47,757 bases of DNA from Actinomycetes bacterium (lineage in GTDB: Bacteria; Actinomycetota; Acidimicrobiia; Acidimicrobiales; Palsa-688): assembly GCA_021787035.1 (NCBI GenBank), contig JAJYMM010000244.1, positions 1-47,757 on the forward strand, written 5' to 3'. This document shows positions 1-6,855 of this stretch, piece after piece; positions within the stretch are counted from its first letter, which is position 1; every line of letters starts with the position of its first letter. Made by a program: the position numbers and the translations under genes. The notes beneath the pieces are model-generated. The model was not told the DNA's origin. It worked only from the letters and a program-made list of their open reading frames with translations, and ran no database searches.

Positions 1-213
1 ATCGGGATTGCTCGCCAGCTTCCGACCGCGGAAGGTAGGCAACTTCGCCACCTCGTGCCGGAACTCTGCTGGACCGACCCGGCCTCGCACGAGCTGGGCA
101 ACCAGGCTGTCGTACTTGCCGGCGGTCGTCTTTTCTTTAGGACTGAGGTACTTGGCTTGGAAGAACCGCGGGTTGCGAGAGCGGCCTCCGGTGAACACAT
201 GGCCAGTTGCCAT
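1..213 (-). CDS. Hypothetical protein, 5' part only (runs off left edge)
   Basis: An uninterrupted reading frame of 71 codons runs from an ATG at 213 leftward to the first base of the window, so the C-terminus is missing. An AGGTG Shine-Dalgarno (225-221) lies eight bases ahead of the ATG. The visible protein starts MATGHVFTGG and is basic and polar, with no signal peptide or membrane segment. I do not recognise the family. It is divergent from the cas1 gene across a 224-bp spacer with interleaved inverted repeats. Its base composition looks less GC-rich than the housekeeping genes, which would fit accessory DNA; that is an inference by eye. Confidence 0.6.
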   Translation of the reverse strand, partial: MATGHVFTGGRSRNPRFFQAKYLSPKEKTTAGKYDSLVAQLVRGRVGPAEFRHEVAKLPTFRGRKLASNPD

Positions 214-237
214 TTTTCATCACCTCTGAGCTGTAGC

Positions 238-328
238 TCGGCACCGAGGGGGCACGCCTCAACGTGTGACGGTTGGAGATGGCGCGCCGCGCCTCGGTGC
301 CGAAGTCTTGTTGTAGCCCAACCGTCAC
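238..328. repeat. Two interleaved inverted repeats (A-B-A'-B')
   Basis: Arm A (238-249, TCGGCACCGAGG) is the exact reverse complement of A' (292-303). Arm B (266-276, GTGACGGTTGG) is the exact reverse complement of B' (318-328). The order A-B-A'-B' allows a pseudoknot if transcribed, or two overlapping protein-binding dyads. The hexamer TGTAGC also repeats just before A (232-237) and before B' (312-317). It lies in the divergent spacer between the left-edge gene and cas1. Confidence 0.7.
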
Positions 329-437
329 GGGATTCATCGTGCTACGGGGGTATGACTCCTACGCGGACAATGCCGCGGTTTTTTCTAAATAGTCTCGCAA
401 GCCGCGCTTGACATTTTCGGCTAGGCTTGGGGGCTTG

Positions 438-1466
438 ATGGACGTGCTCGAGCGGGCTCGCGAGGCATTCGAGCGACCGCTCCTAGATGGGGTGGTCCTC
501 GTCGACGGCTATGGCGTGCAGGTCAAGGTCGAGCGCTCGGCGCTCGTCGTGAAGGACGGCATCGGGACAGTGCGCCGGGAGAGACGCTGGGAGCGTGGTG
601 ACCGGAGCCTCCGCCGGGTGGTACTCCTCAACCCCCAGGGAGGGTCGGTCAGCCTGGACGCTCTCCAGTGGCTCGAGGCGCAGGGCGTCGCCGTGGCGAG
701 CCTCAACGGACGGGGTCGCCCTCGGTGGGTGACGACATGGCCAGCGAAGCACGACGCACCCTTGCGGCGTGCCCAGGCGCTGGCGCTCGGCACTGAGCTC
801 GGGCTAGAGCTGGCCCGGTACCTCCTCGAGCAGAAAGTCAAGGGGCAGGGCGACGTGCTCCTCAGCATGACGCACGGCATCGGGGAGCGTTCCGAGGTCC
901 GGACCTTGTTCAAGGACCTCCGCGTGGCCATCCTGAACGCCACGGACATGGGCATGATCGAAGCGGTCGAGCGCAACGCCGCCAAGCGGTACTGGCGAGG
1001 CTGGGTTGAGCAGGGCATAGCGGTGAGCTGGGCAGCTCGTGACCGCGGCAGGGTACCTGATCATTGGAAGGCCTTCCCGGGCCGCGAGGCGCTCTGGTGG
1101 GGCAACCAGCGAGCGCCCGACCCCATCAATGCTTGCCTCAACTACCTCTACGGCTGCCTCGAGAGCGAAACGAGTGTCGCCCTGCTTGCGGCGGGCCTAG
1201 ACCTGGAGCTTGGCCTCTTTCACGTCGACCAGGAGGGCCGGGACAGCTTCGTCTATGACGTGATGGAGGTTGCTCGCCCGGCTGCCGACACCATCCTGCT
1301 CGACCTTCTCCGCCACCGCACCTTCCGCAAGTCCGAGCTAGCCGAGTCCCCCGCCGGCGAGGTAGCCCTCCTCGTGCCTCTCACCCACGAGCTGGCCCAG
1401 CATCTCCCCACCCTAGCGGCAGCCCTCCCCCCTCACGTGGACCACCTCCGGGCCCTCCTCGCCTAA
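438..1466 (+). CDS. cas1: CRISPR-associated endonuclease/integrase Cas1 (orphan in this window)
   Basis: Cas1 is the metal-dependent integrase that inserts spacers into CRISPR arrays, normally as a complex with Cas2. The 342-residue product has the family layout. An N-terminal beta domain carries the VVLLNPQGGSVSLDAL-type segment, and a helical domain carries LRRAQ...LARYLLEQKVKGQ. The active site is complete: Glu178 in VERNAAKRYW, His262 in LGLFHVD, and Asp274/Glu277 in YDVME, alongside the usual NACLNYLYGCLE helix. I chose the ATG at 438 because a GGGGG stretch precedes it; a TTG at 408 would add ten residues but has no ribosome site. No cas2, other cas gene or CRISPR array is visible. The rest of a locus could lie left of the window, or this could be a stand-alone Cas1. 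Confidence 0.88.
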   Translation: MDVLERAREAFERPLLDGVVLVDGYGVQVKVERSALVVKDGIGTVRRERRWERGDRSLRRVVLLNPQGGSVSLDALQWLEAQGVAVASLNGRGRPRWVTTWPAKHDAPLRRAQALALGTELGLELARYLLEQKVKGQGDVLLSMTHGIGERSEVRTLFKDLRVAILNATDMGMIEAVERNAAKRYWRGWVEQGIAVSWAARDRGRVPDHWKAFPGREALWWGNQRAPDPINACLNYLYGCLESETSVALLAAGLDLELGLFHVDQEGRDSFVYDVMEVARPAADTILLDLLRHRTFRKSELAESPAGEVALLVPLTHELAQHLPTLAAALPPHVDHLRALLA

Positions 1467-1674
1467 CCTTCGTCTACCAGGGCGGATACCCTCCCCGATA
1501 CCCTATCTACCAGCACTTTTGCGTTTCGTGCGGCGCGAAGTTGTTCGCGCCCTTCGTGGTCCTGGTCTGCGGTTCGCCGTTCGCCGCTGGCGGTCTGCCG
1601 TTCGCCGTCTCCCGCTGGCCCTGCGTGTCCGCGCTCTGCCCCCCTCTCTCTCGCTCTCCCCCGGGCGATATTTC

Positions 1675-1690
1675 CGGAACATACGTTTGA
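1675..1690. promoter_or_regulatory. SOS box (LexA operator)
   Basis: CGGAACATACGTTTGA matches the actinobacterial LexA box TCGAAC-N4-GTTCGA at 9 of 12 defined bases. It overlaps the -35 element of the lexA promoter, as expected for autorepression. Confidence 0.75.
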
Positions 1691-1715
1691 CCTTTGGTGC
1701 AGGGGCGATTAAGAT
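1687..1715 (+). promoter_or_regulatory. lexA promoter
   Basis: TTGACC (1687-1692), a 17-bp spacer and TAAGAT (1710-1715) make a near-consensus housekeeping sigma promoter, about 80 bp upstream of the lexA start. The 329-bp gap 1467-1795 holds this promoter, the SOS box and GC-rich sequence with short GTTCGCCG-type repeats (about 1560-1610). I see no gene in it. Confidence 0.65.
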
Positions 1716-1795
1716 GGTTGGTGGTGGCGCTGCCATGGACGGCGGCGGGACCTTGGTAGGCAGCGGCCGTATGCCGCTCCGGAACGGAGGCAACC

Positions 1796-2428
1796 TTGAG
1801 CGAAGTCGCATTGACAGACAAGCGCCGCGAGATACTTGAGTTCATTGCCGCTCAGGTGCGGGAGCACGGGTACCCGCCCTCGGTGCGTGAGATCGGCGCG
1901 GCCGTGGGGCTCGCCTCGACCTCGACCGTGCAGGCCCATCTCAACACGCTGCAACGACAGGGCTACCTGCGCCGCGACCCAACCAAGCCGCGCGCCCTCG
2001 AAGTGCGCTATGACGCTGCTTCGGGAGCACCGATCGAGTGCCGGCCCACGAGACAGGTCCCTCTGGTCGGGGACATCGCCGCGGGCACCAACGTGCTCGC
2101 TTCGGAAAACATCGAGGAGCTGCTGCCGCTCCCGGAGGACTTCACCGGCGGTGGAAACCTCTTCATGCTCCGCGTGAGGGGCGACTCGATGGTGGATGCA
2201 GGCATCCTGGACGGCGACTTCGTGGTCATCCGCCAGCAACCGGACGCCGAGGTCGGACAAATAGTTGCTGCCGGGATCCCCGGGGGCGAGGCCACGGTGA
2301 AGAGGTTCTCGCGCGATGGTGACAACGTCGTATTGCTGCCCGCCAACGAGCGCATGAGCCCACTCGTTTACCCGGCCTCGGAGGTCCGGCTCTTTGGCAA
2401 GGTGGTGACGGTCATGCGCCGGTTGTAG
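1796..2428 (+). CDS. lexA: LexA repressor
   Basis: SOS regulon repressor, 210 aa, about the normal family length. Residues 1-65 form the winged HTH (YPPSVREIG...STSTVQAHL). Residues 85-210 form the S24 self-cleavage domain, with the Ala96-Gly97 cleavage site in GDIAAGT, nucleophile Ser131 in RGDSMVDAG and general base Lys169 in GEATVKRF. RecA-stimulated autocleavage is therefore expected to work. The start is a TTG preceded by GGAGG six bases upstream. A LexA box over the upstream promoter indicates autoregulation. The gene stands alone, convergent with the manA-type gene. Confidence 0.96.
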   Translation: MSEVALTDKRREILEFIAAQVREHGYPPSVREIGAAVGLASTSTVQAHLNTLQRQGYLRRDPTKPRALEVRYDAASGAPIECRPTRQVPLVGDIAAGTNVLASENIEELLPLPEDFTGGGNLFMLRVRGDSMVDAGILDGDFVVIRQQPDAEVGQIVAAGIPGGEATVKRFSRDGDNVVLLPANERMSPLVYPASEVRLFGKVVTVMRRL

Positions 2429-2464
2429 AAGCCGGGGGCTGGCAGTAGCAGGCGGGCGTCTATC

Positions 2465-2508
2465 CCGCTAATTGCTCGCTAACCGCCCGCTAATTGCTCG
2501 CTAACCGC
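2465..2508. repeat. 22-bp tandem repeat, two exact copies
   Basis: The unit beginning CCGCTAATTGCTCGC occurs at 2465-2486 and again without change at 2487-2508, between the convergent lexA and manA stops. A GGCGGGCG upstream (about 2451-2458) can pair with CGCCCGCC at the end of the array, so it may also act as a terminator. The last copy overlaps the manA 3' end. Confidence 0.8.
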
Positions 2509-3559
2509 CCGCCTTGGAGCCGGGATCGTCTCGGCTTGCGTCAGCAGGCAAGGGCGGCAGGCACCTCAGCAGTTCCATTTTCCCTGAGGCTGCAATGGGA
2601 CCAGCTCCCCAGGGCACGACCCAGGTCTGCCCGGCGGAGACGTCTGCGTGCCACCCATCGCCGGCCAGCGAGCCTTCGCCGGCGAGGACGATGAGCACAG
2701 CGAAAGATGCTTCCAGGCGGACTTGACCACCTCGTGGGTGCACGCGCTGGGCGCGGAAATAGGGTGCCGCTCCTTCAGGCAGGGCGTCTTCGACTAAGGG
2801 GCCGTCGTCGCTTGGTGCCGCGCGGCGCACGAGCTGGGCCAGGGCGGCGGCGTTGAACGCCTCGCGTTGGACGCAGGAGACCGCCAGATCCCGGCCGAGG
2901 CCAAGCTCCCCCCCAGCGGGGTCGAGGTCGAAGCCCTTCAGCTCGAGCATTACCGAGAAGTCCGTCGGCTCTTGAAGCTCGACACACAAGATCCCTTCGC
3001 CGATGGCGTGGGCGGTGCCGGCGGGCACCAAAACGGCGTCGCCTGGGGCCACCACTATGCGGTTCAGGCGTTCGAGCATCGCTGCGGTGTCTTGCTGGGC
3101 GACCCAGTTGGGAAGTTCGTCTGGCTCAAGGTCGCGTGACCAACCCAAGTAGACGGTTGGCTCGGCGCCCCTCGTCCCAAGGATGACCCAGTTCTCGGTC
3201 TTGCCGTGGCGGGACCCGAGGTGGGTGAGTGCGAAGGACCTCGATGGGTGGGCGTGGACTGGGAGGCGCTCGCCTGCATCGAGCAGTTTGACGAGGAGGG
3301 CAGGGGATGCGCCGAAGTAGTCGGCATGCTGAGGGCCGAGCCAGGTTTCTCGGTCGGCTTCGATCGCGTCACGAAGGTAACCGTCGCCCGGAAGCCTCGA
3401 GAGGCCGTCCTCGGCCATGCCGAAGCGGGGGTTAGCAGCCGCCACCCAGTCCTCGGGGCGGAATGCGTCCTGTACGGGTTTGCCCCTGAAGGCCCCGATG
3501 GCGTCACCCCCCCTATAAAACTGCCTTGGTTGATTAGGCCCGAGCTCGACCGGTCGCAT
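2501..3559 (-). CDS. manA: Mannose-6-phosphate isomerase, class I
   Basis: Interconverts mannose-6-P and fructose-6-P in the cytosol, feeding GDP-mannose and polysaccharide synthesis. The Zn-binding cupin residues of the type I family are visible (numbering from the ATG at 3559): His102 and His104 in VHAHPS, Glu122 in KTENWV and His184 in GTAHAIG. The product from 3559 is 352 aa. The frame stays open to 3775, but that extension is Pro/Arg/Cys-rich and encoded by minisatellite repeats, so I prefer the ATG at 3559; the ATG at 3589 is possible. It is divergent from the PfkB-family kinase, and both handle hexose phosphates. The extreme C-terminus overlaps a 22-bp tandem repeat. Confidence 0.88.
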   Translation of the reverse strand: MRPVELGPNQPRQFYRGGDAIGAFRGKPVQDAFRPEDWVAAANPRFGMAEDGLSRLPGDGYLRDAIEADRETWLGPQHADYFGASPALLVKLLDAGERLPVHAHPSRSFALTHLGSRHGKTENWVILGTRGAEPTVYLGWSRDLEPDELPNWVAQQDTAAMLERLNRIVVAPGDAVLVPAGTAHAIGEGILCVELQEPTDFSVMLELKGFDLDPAGGELGLGRDLAVSCVQREAFNAAALAQLVRRAAPSDDGPLVEDALPEGAAPYFRAQRVHPRGGQVRLEASFAVLIVLAGEGSLAGDGWHADVSAGQTWVVPWGAGPIAASGKMELLRCLPPLPADASRDDPGSKAGG

Positions 3560-3670
3560 TGGCCGATACCCTAACCGCTTCGGGCGCATCGAGCCGGCAC
3601 GGGGCAAAAGGCGGTGGATTCGGGCGGGGCCTTCGAGCGGCCGCGCCAGCCGCGCAAGCGCCGCAGCGCA

Positions 3671-3752
3671 GCGCCGCGGTACAGGGCGGCGCCGCGGTAC
3701 AGGGGAGCCGGTACAGGGCGGCGCCGCGGTACAGGGGAGCCGGTACAGGGCG
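3671..3752. repeat. 32-bp GGTAC-containing tandem repeat in divergent spacer
   Basis: Two exact 32-bp copies (3689-3720 and 3721-3752), each starting GCGCCGCGGTACAGGGG, follow a partial 18-bp copy (3671-3688). Each full copy carries two GGTACAGGG words, giving five in all. The array fills the spacer between the divergent manA and PfkB genes where promoters and operators would be expected. Confidence 0.85.
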
Positions 3753-3791
3753 GGTTGGGGGCCTGGCCGAGGCAAGGGGTACTGTCAACCG

Positions 3792-4781
3792 GTGGCCCCA
3801 GAGCTCGTCCTCGTGGTAGGCGAATGCCTTGTCGACCTCGCGCCCGACGACGCCAGTAGACCCCCCGCTGGCTCGAGGCGCTATTCAGCCCTCCCTGGTG
3901 GCGGGCCGGCCAACGCGGCCGTGGGCCTCGCGCGCCTGGGCGTCGGCACGGGCTTCGCCGGGAGGTTCGCGGTGGAGGGTTTTGGTCCCTGGCTTCGCGA
4001 ACACTTGTCGTCAAACGGCGTCGACCTCTCCTTTTCGGTCGAAGCCACCGAGCCCGCGACCCTCGCCGTCGTGGTCCTGGACGGTGCCGGCCGGGCCAGC
4101 TATACCTTTTACGGCCCCGAGACAGCGGACTGGCAGTGGTCGGCCGGAGAACTGCCCGCAGTGCCGGGCCGCTTCGGCGCCGTCCATACCGGTTCTCTCG
4201 TAGCGACCTTCGAACCCGGTGCCTCCGTGCTTGCTGCGTGGCTGGAATCCGTGCGAAGCGCCGGGGAGGCGGTCGTGTCGCTGGACCCCAACGTGCGCCG
4301 AGGGCTCATCTCGGACCCGAGCGCGTACCGCGAGAGGCTCGAGCGGCTGACTTCGTGTGCTCACATCGTGAAGGCCTCGGACGAGGACCTGGCAGCCGTC
4401 TACCCCGGCGAAGAGGTGGAAGCTGTGGCTGGCGCGTGGCTCTCGGGCGGCGCGGCGCTGGTGGTCGTCACCGAGGGCGAGTGCGGGGCGACGGCGTTCC
4501 ATGCCTCGGGTGAGCGTTCTGGTTGGGCCCCGCCGGAAGTCGAGGTCGCGGACACGATCGGCGCGGGGGATGCGTTCAGTGCGGCGCTTCTCGCTCGCTT
4601 TGCCAGTGAGGGGGCGCTCAGCCCGGCTGGCATCTTCGATCTCGGCAAGGACGACCTCGACCTAGCCCTGCGCCAAGCCGTCGCGGCGAGCGCCTTCACG
4701 TGCACGCGGCCGGGGGCCGACCCGCCCACTTTAGGGGAGCTGAACGAGTTTCTTCGGTTCGCGCCGCCAACTCTGCGCTGA
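3792..4781 (+). CDS. PfkB-family carbohydrate kinase (fructokinase-like)
   Basis: ATP-dependent sugar kinase of the ribokinase/PfkB fold, 329 aa. The N-terminal substrate loop PGGGPANAAVGLARLG and the C-terminal PfkB signature DTIGAGDAFSAALL, with the catalytic Asp of GAGD, are both present. The VVGECLVDL start resembles fructokinases, but the sugar cannot be fixed from sequence. The start is a GTG at 3792. A phosphofructokinase gene follows 74 bp downstream on the same strand, so the two may work in sequence: fructose to fructose-6-P to fructose-1,6-bisphosphate. Confidence 0.85.
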   Translation: MAPELVLVVGECLVDLAPDDASRPPAGSRRYSALPGGGPANAAVGLARLGVGTGFAGRFAVEGFGPWLREHLSSNGVDLSFSVEATEPATLAVVVLDGAGRASYTFYGPETADWQWSAGELPAVPGRFGAVHTGSLVATFEPGASVLAAWLESVRSAGEAVVSLDPNVRRGLISDPSAYRERLERLTSCAHIVKASDEDLAAVYPGEEVEAVAGAWLSGGAALVVVTEGECGATAFHASGERSGWAPPEVEVADTIGAGDAFSAALLARFASEGALSPAGIFDLGKDDLDLALRQAVAASAFTCTRPGADPPTLGELNEFLRFAPPTLR

Positions 4782-4855
4782 CGCTTTGCGAGCTACATTG
4801 GGGCCGTCACGAAAAGGCCAAGTGTACTAAGGCCGAACGAACGAAGGAGTTTGCC

Positions 4856-5887
4856 ATGCGAGTCGGTGTTCTTACAGGTGGAGGCGACTGCCCGGGGTTG
4901 AACGCAGTCATAAGGGCCGCAGTGCTGAAAGGCGAGCAGCGCTACGGCGACAGCTTCGTCGGTTTCCTCGACGGCTGGCTCGGGGCGATCGAAGACCGGA
5001 CGACACCGCTCGACTCCTCTCGTGTCCGAGAGATCTTTGACAAGGGGGGCACGGTTCTCGGCACGAGCCGTACCAACCCCTACAAGGTGGAAGGTGGCTC
5101 GGAGCGGGTAAAGTCGACGCTCGCTGCAGAAAAGGTCGATGCTCTCATGGCTATCGGGGGTGACGATACTTTGGGCGTTGCTAACAAATTGGCTGGCGAA
5201 GGCATAACGGTCGTAGGGGTGCCGAAGACGATCGACAACGACCTGTCTGCGACGGAAGTCACTTTTGGCTTCCATACAGCAGTCCAGATAGCGACCGAGG
5301 CGATTGACCGCCTTCGCACCACCTCCGAGTCGCACCAGAGGGTCATTGTTTGCGAAGTCATGGGCAGGCACGCCGGCTGGATTTCGATGTACGCCGGCAT
5401 CGCGGGAGGTGCCGTCGACGTGCTAATCCCCGAGCAGCCTTTCGACGTGGCGGAGGTGTGCGAGCTCGTAAAGTCGCACAGGGCGCTCGGGCGCCTCTCC
5501 TCGGTCGTCGTGGTAGCAGAAGGTGCTACTCCCAAGGAAGGGTCGCTCTCGTTGACTTCTGGCGAAGTGGACCAGTTTGGCCATGTGCGACTCGGCGGTA
5601 TTGCCAACGTACTGGCGAAGGAGATAGAGGAGCGGACGGGGTTCGAGACACGCGCCACGGTCCTTGGCCACATACAGCGCGGTGGCACGCCGACTGCCTA
5701 CGACCGGGTGCTGGCAACCCGTTTCGGCGTCGCCGCCATCGACGCGCTCCACGACGGTGGCGCTGGCACGATGGTGGCGCTCCAGGGCGACAGGATCGTG
5801 CGCGTCCCGCTCTCGGCCGGGGTGTCAGAGCCCAAGCTCGTGCCGGACCAACTGTACGACACGGTCGCCCGCCCTCTTTTTGGCTGA
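4856..5887 (+). CDS. pfk: 6-phosphofructokinase, residues of the PPi-dependent type
   Basis: Phosphorylates fructose-6-P at C1 in glycolysis. The protein is 343 aa, read from an ATG preceded by GAAGGAG; the frame is open further upstream but without a comparable ribosome site. Family motifs seen are LTGGGDCPGLNAVIR, PKTIDND (catalytic Asp127), MGRHAGW and GHIQRGG. The phosphoryl-donor site reads GGDD with Asp104, and PKTIDND supplies Lys124. In ATP-dependent enzymes position 104 is Gly and, in the E. coli type, position 124 is also Gly. Asp104 plus Lys124 is the known signature of pyrophosphate-dependent PFK of the actinobacterial group. PPi use is therefore likely, which would make the step reversible; this is inferred from residues. 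Confidence 0.9.
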   Translation: MRVGVLTGGGDCPGLNAVIRAAVLKGEQRYGDSFVGFLDGWLGAIEDRTTPLDSSRVREIFDKGGTVLGTSRTNPYKVEGGSERVKSTLAAEKVDALMAIGGDDTLGVANKLAGEGITVVGVPKTIDNDLSATEVTFGFHTAVQIATEAIDRLRTTSESHQRVIVCEVMGRHAGWISMYAGIAGGAVDVLIPEQPFDVAEVCELVKSHRALGRLSSVVVVAEGATPKEGSLSLTSGEVDQFGHVRLGGIANVLAKEIEERTGFETRATVLGHIQRGGTPTAYDRVLATRFGVAAIDALHDGGAGTMVALQGDRIVRVPLSAGVSEPKLVPDQLYDTVARPLFG

Positions 5888-5895
5888 GCTATGAG

Positions 5896-5938
5896 GTAAG
5901 CGCCGGCGCCCAAGGCGGCACCGGCGCCGCCACCTTAC
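5896..5938. terminator. Bidirectional hairpin between convergent genes
   Basis: GTAAG (5896-5900) pairs with CTTAC (5934-5938), and CGGCGCC (5904-5910) pairs with GGCGCCG (5923-5929). The hairpin sits between the pfk stop and the oppositely oriented phosphatase, whose stop codon lies inside it. There is no T-run. Confidence 0.5.
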
Positions 5939-6744
5939 GCGCGTGCGCCCCTTGCCCTGGCGGTAATTAGCAGCTCGGAGAGCGGCCCGATGAGACCAGG
6001 AGTGGCAGCGAGAAGGATCTCGCCTTCCAGCCTGGAGATTTTCCCGCCGGCCTCTTCGCAGACGAGCGAGCCCGCAGCCCAGTCCCAGTCGTTTAGGTGG
6101 GACTCGTAATAGGCATCAAGGCGTCCTCCGGCAACCCAGCAAAGGTCGATCGCGGCCGAGCCGAACCTGCGGATGTCGCGGACCGCGGGCAACACGCTTG
6201 GCAGGAGCGCAGCCTGCTCCGCCCTGCGCTCCTGGCCGTAGCCGAACCCGGTCGCTACTAGTGCGGTCGAGAGCTCGCTCCTGCCGAGGGCGACCTGGCA
6301 TTTCGAACCGTTGCACCACGCGCCGCGTCCGAGGGCCGCCGACCATGTTTCGGCCCTGCTCGGGTCGACGACCACGCCGACGACCGTACGCCCCTTTACC
6401 CTCGCGGCGAGCGAGACGGAATATGCGGGGACGCCGAAGAAGAAGTTGGTCGTCCCGTCCAGGGGGTCGGCCACCCACGAAACCCCCGAGCGGCCCTCGA
6501 GAGAGCCACCCTCTTCCCCCTGGAACGCATCATCGGGCCGCGACCGTGCCAGCTCGGCGACGATGTAGGCCTCCGACGCGCGGTCGGCTTCGGAGACGAG
6601 GTCAGTTGGTGAGGACTTGGTCTCGACGTGCTGCAGCCGCCGAGTGGAGTACGAAGTGAGCAGGCCGGCAGCACCCGTAGCCACCCGGAGGGCAACTTCA
6701 TAGAGATCGTCGAGAAGGTCGGCGGGAAGGTCCTGGGTTGACAT
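5935..6744 (-). CDS. Inositol monophosphatase family protein
   Basis: Mg-dependent sugar-phosphate phosphatase, 269 aa, the usual size. It has the metal-site motifs of the family: GEEGG (metal 1 Glu), DPLDGTTNFFFG, and a C-terminal WDWAAGSLVCEEAGG. Substrates in this family include inositol-1-P, histidinol-P, fructose-1,6-bisphosphate and PAP, and the sequence does not settle which. The start is an ATG at 6744. It is convergent with pfk and divergent from the secreted CHAP protein. Next to a phosphofructokinase, a fructose-bisphosphatase role is possible but not shown. Confidence 0.88.
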   Translation of the reverse strand: MSTQDLPADLLDDLYEVALRVATGAAGLLTSYSTRRLQHVETKSSPTDLVSEADRASEAYIVAELARSRPDDAFQGEEGGSLEGRSGVSWVADPLDGTTNFFFGVPAYSVSLAARVKGRTVVGVVVDPSRAETWSAALGRGAWCNGSKCQVALGRSELSTALVATGFGYGQERRAEQAALLPSVLPAVRDIRRFGSAAIDLCWVAGGRLDAYYESHLNDWDWAAGSLVCEEAGGKISRLEGEILLAATPGLIGPLSELLITARARGARA

Positions 6745-6855
6745 GGGGCCAGTCTGCCCGGTCCACCTCTCGCGGCGTGCCGGCTCTGAGTCGTCTGAAA
6801 TGCCCGAATGGTCCCCTGCCCGCTGCTCCTAGCTTCGCCCTGGTAAAAAGGAGCC

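Noticed and set aside
3590..3775. N-terminal extension of the mannose-6-phosphate isomerase
   Set aside because: The extra residues are encoded by minisatellite copies, are rich in Pro, Arg and Cys, and have no equivalent in the family. The start at 3559 fits the domain.
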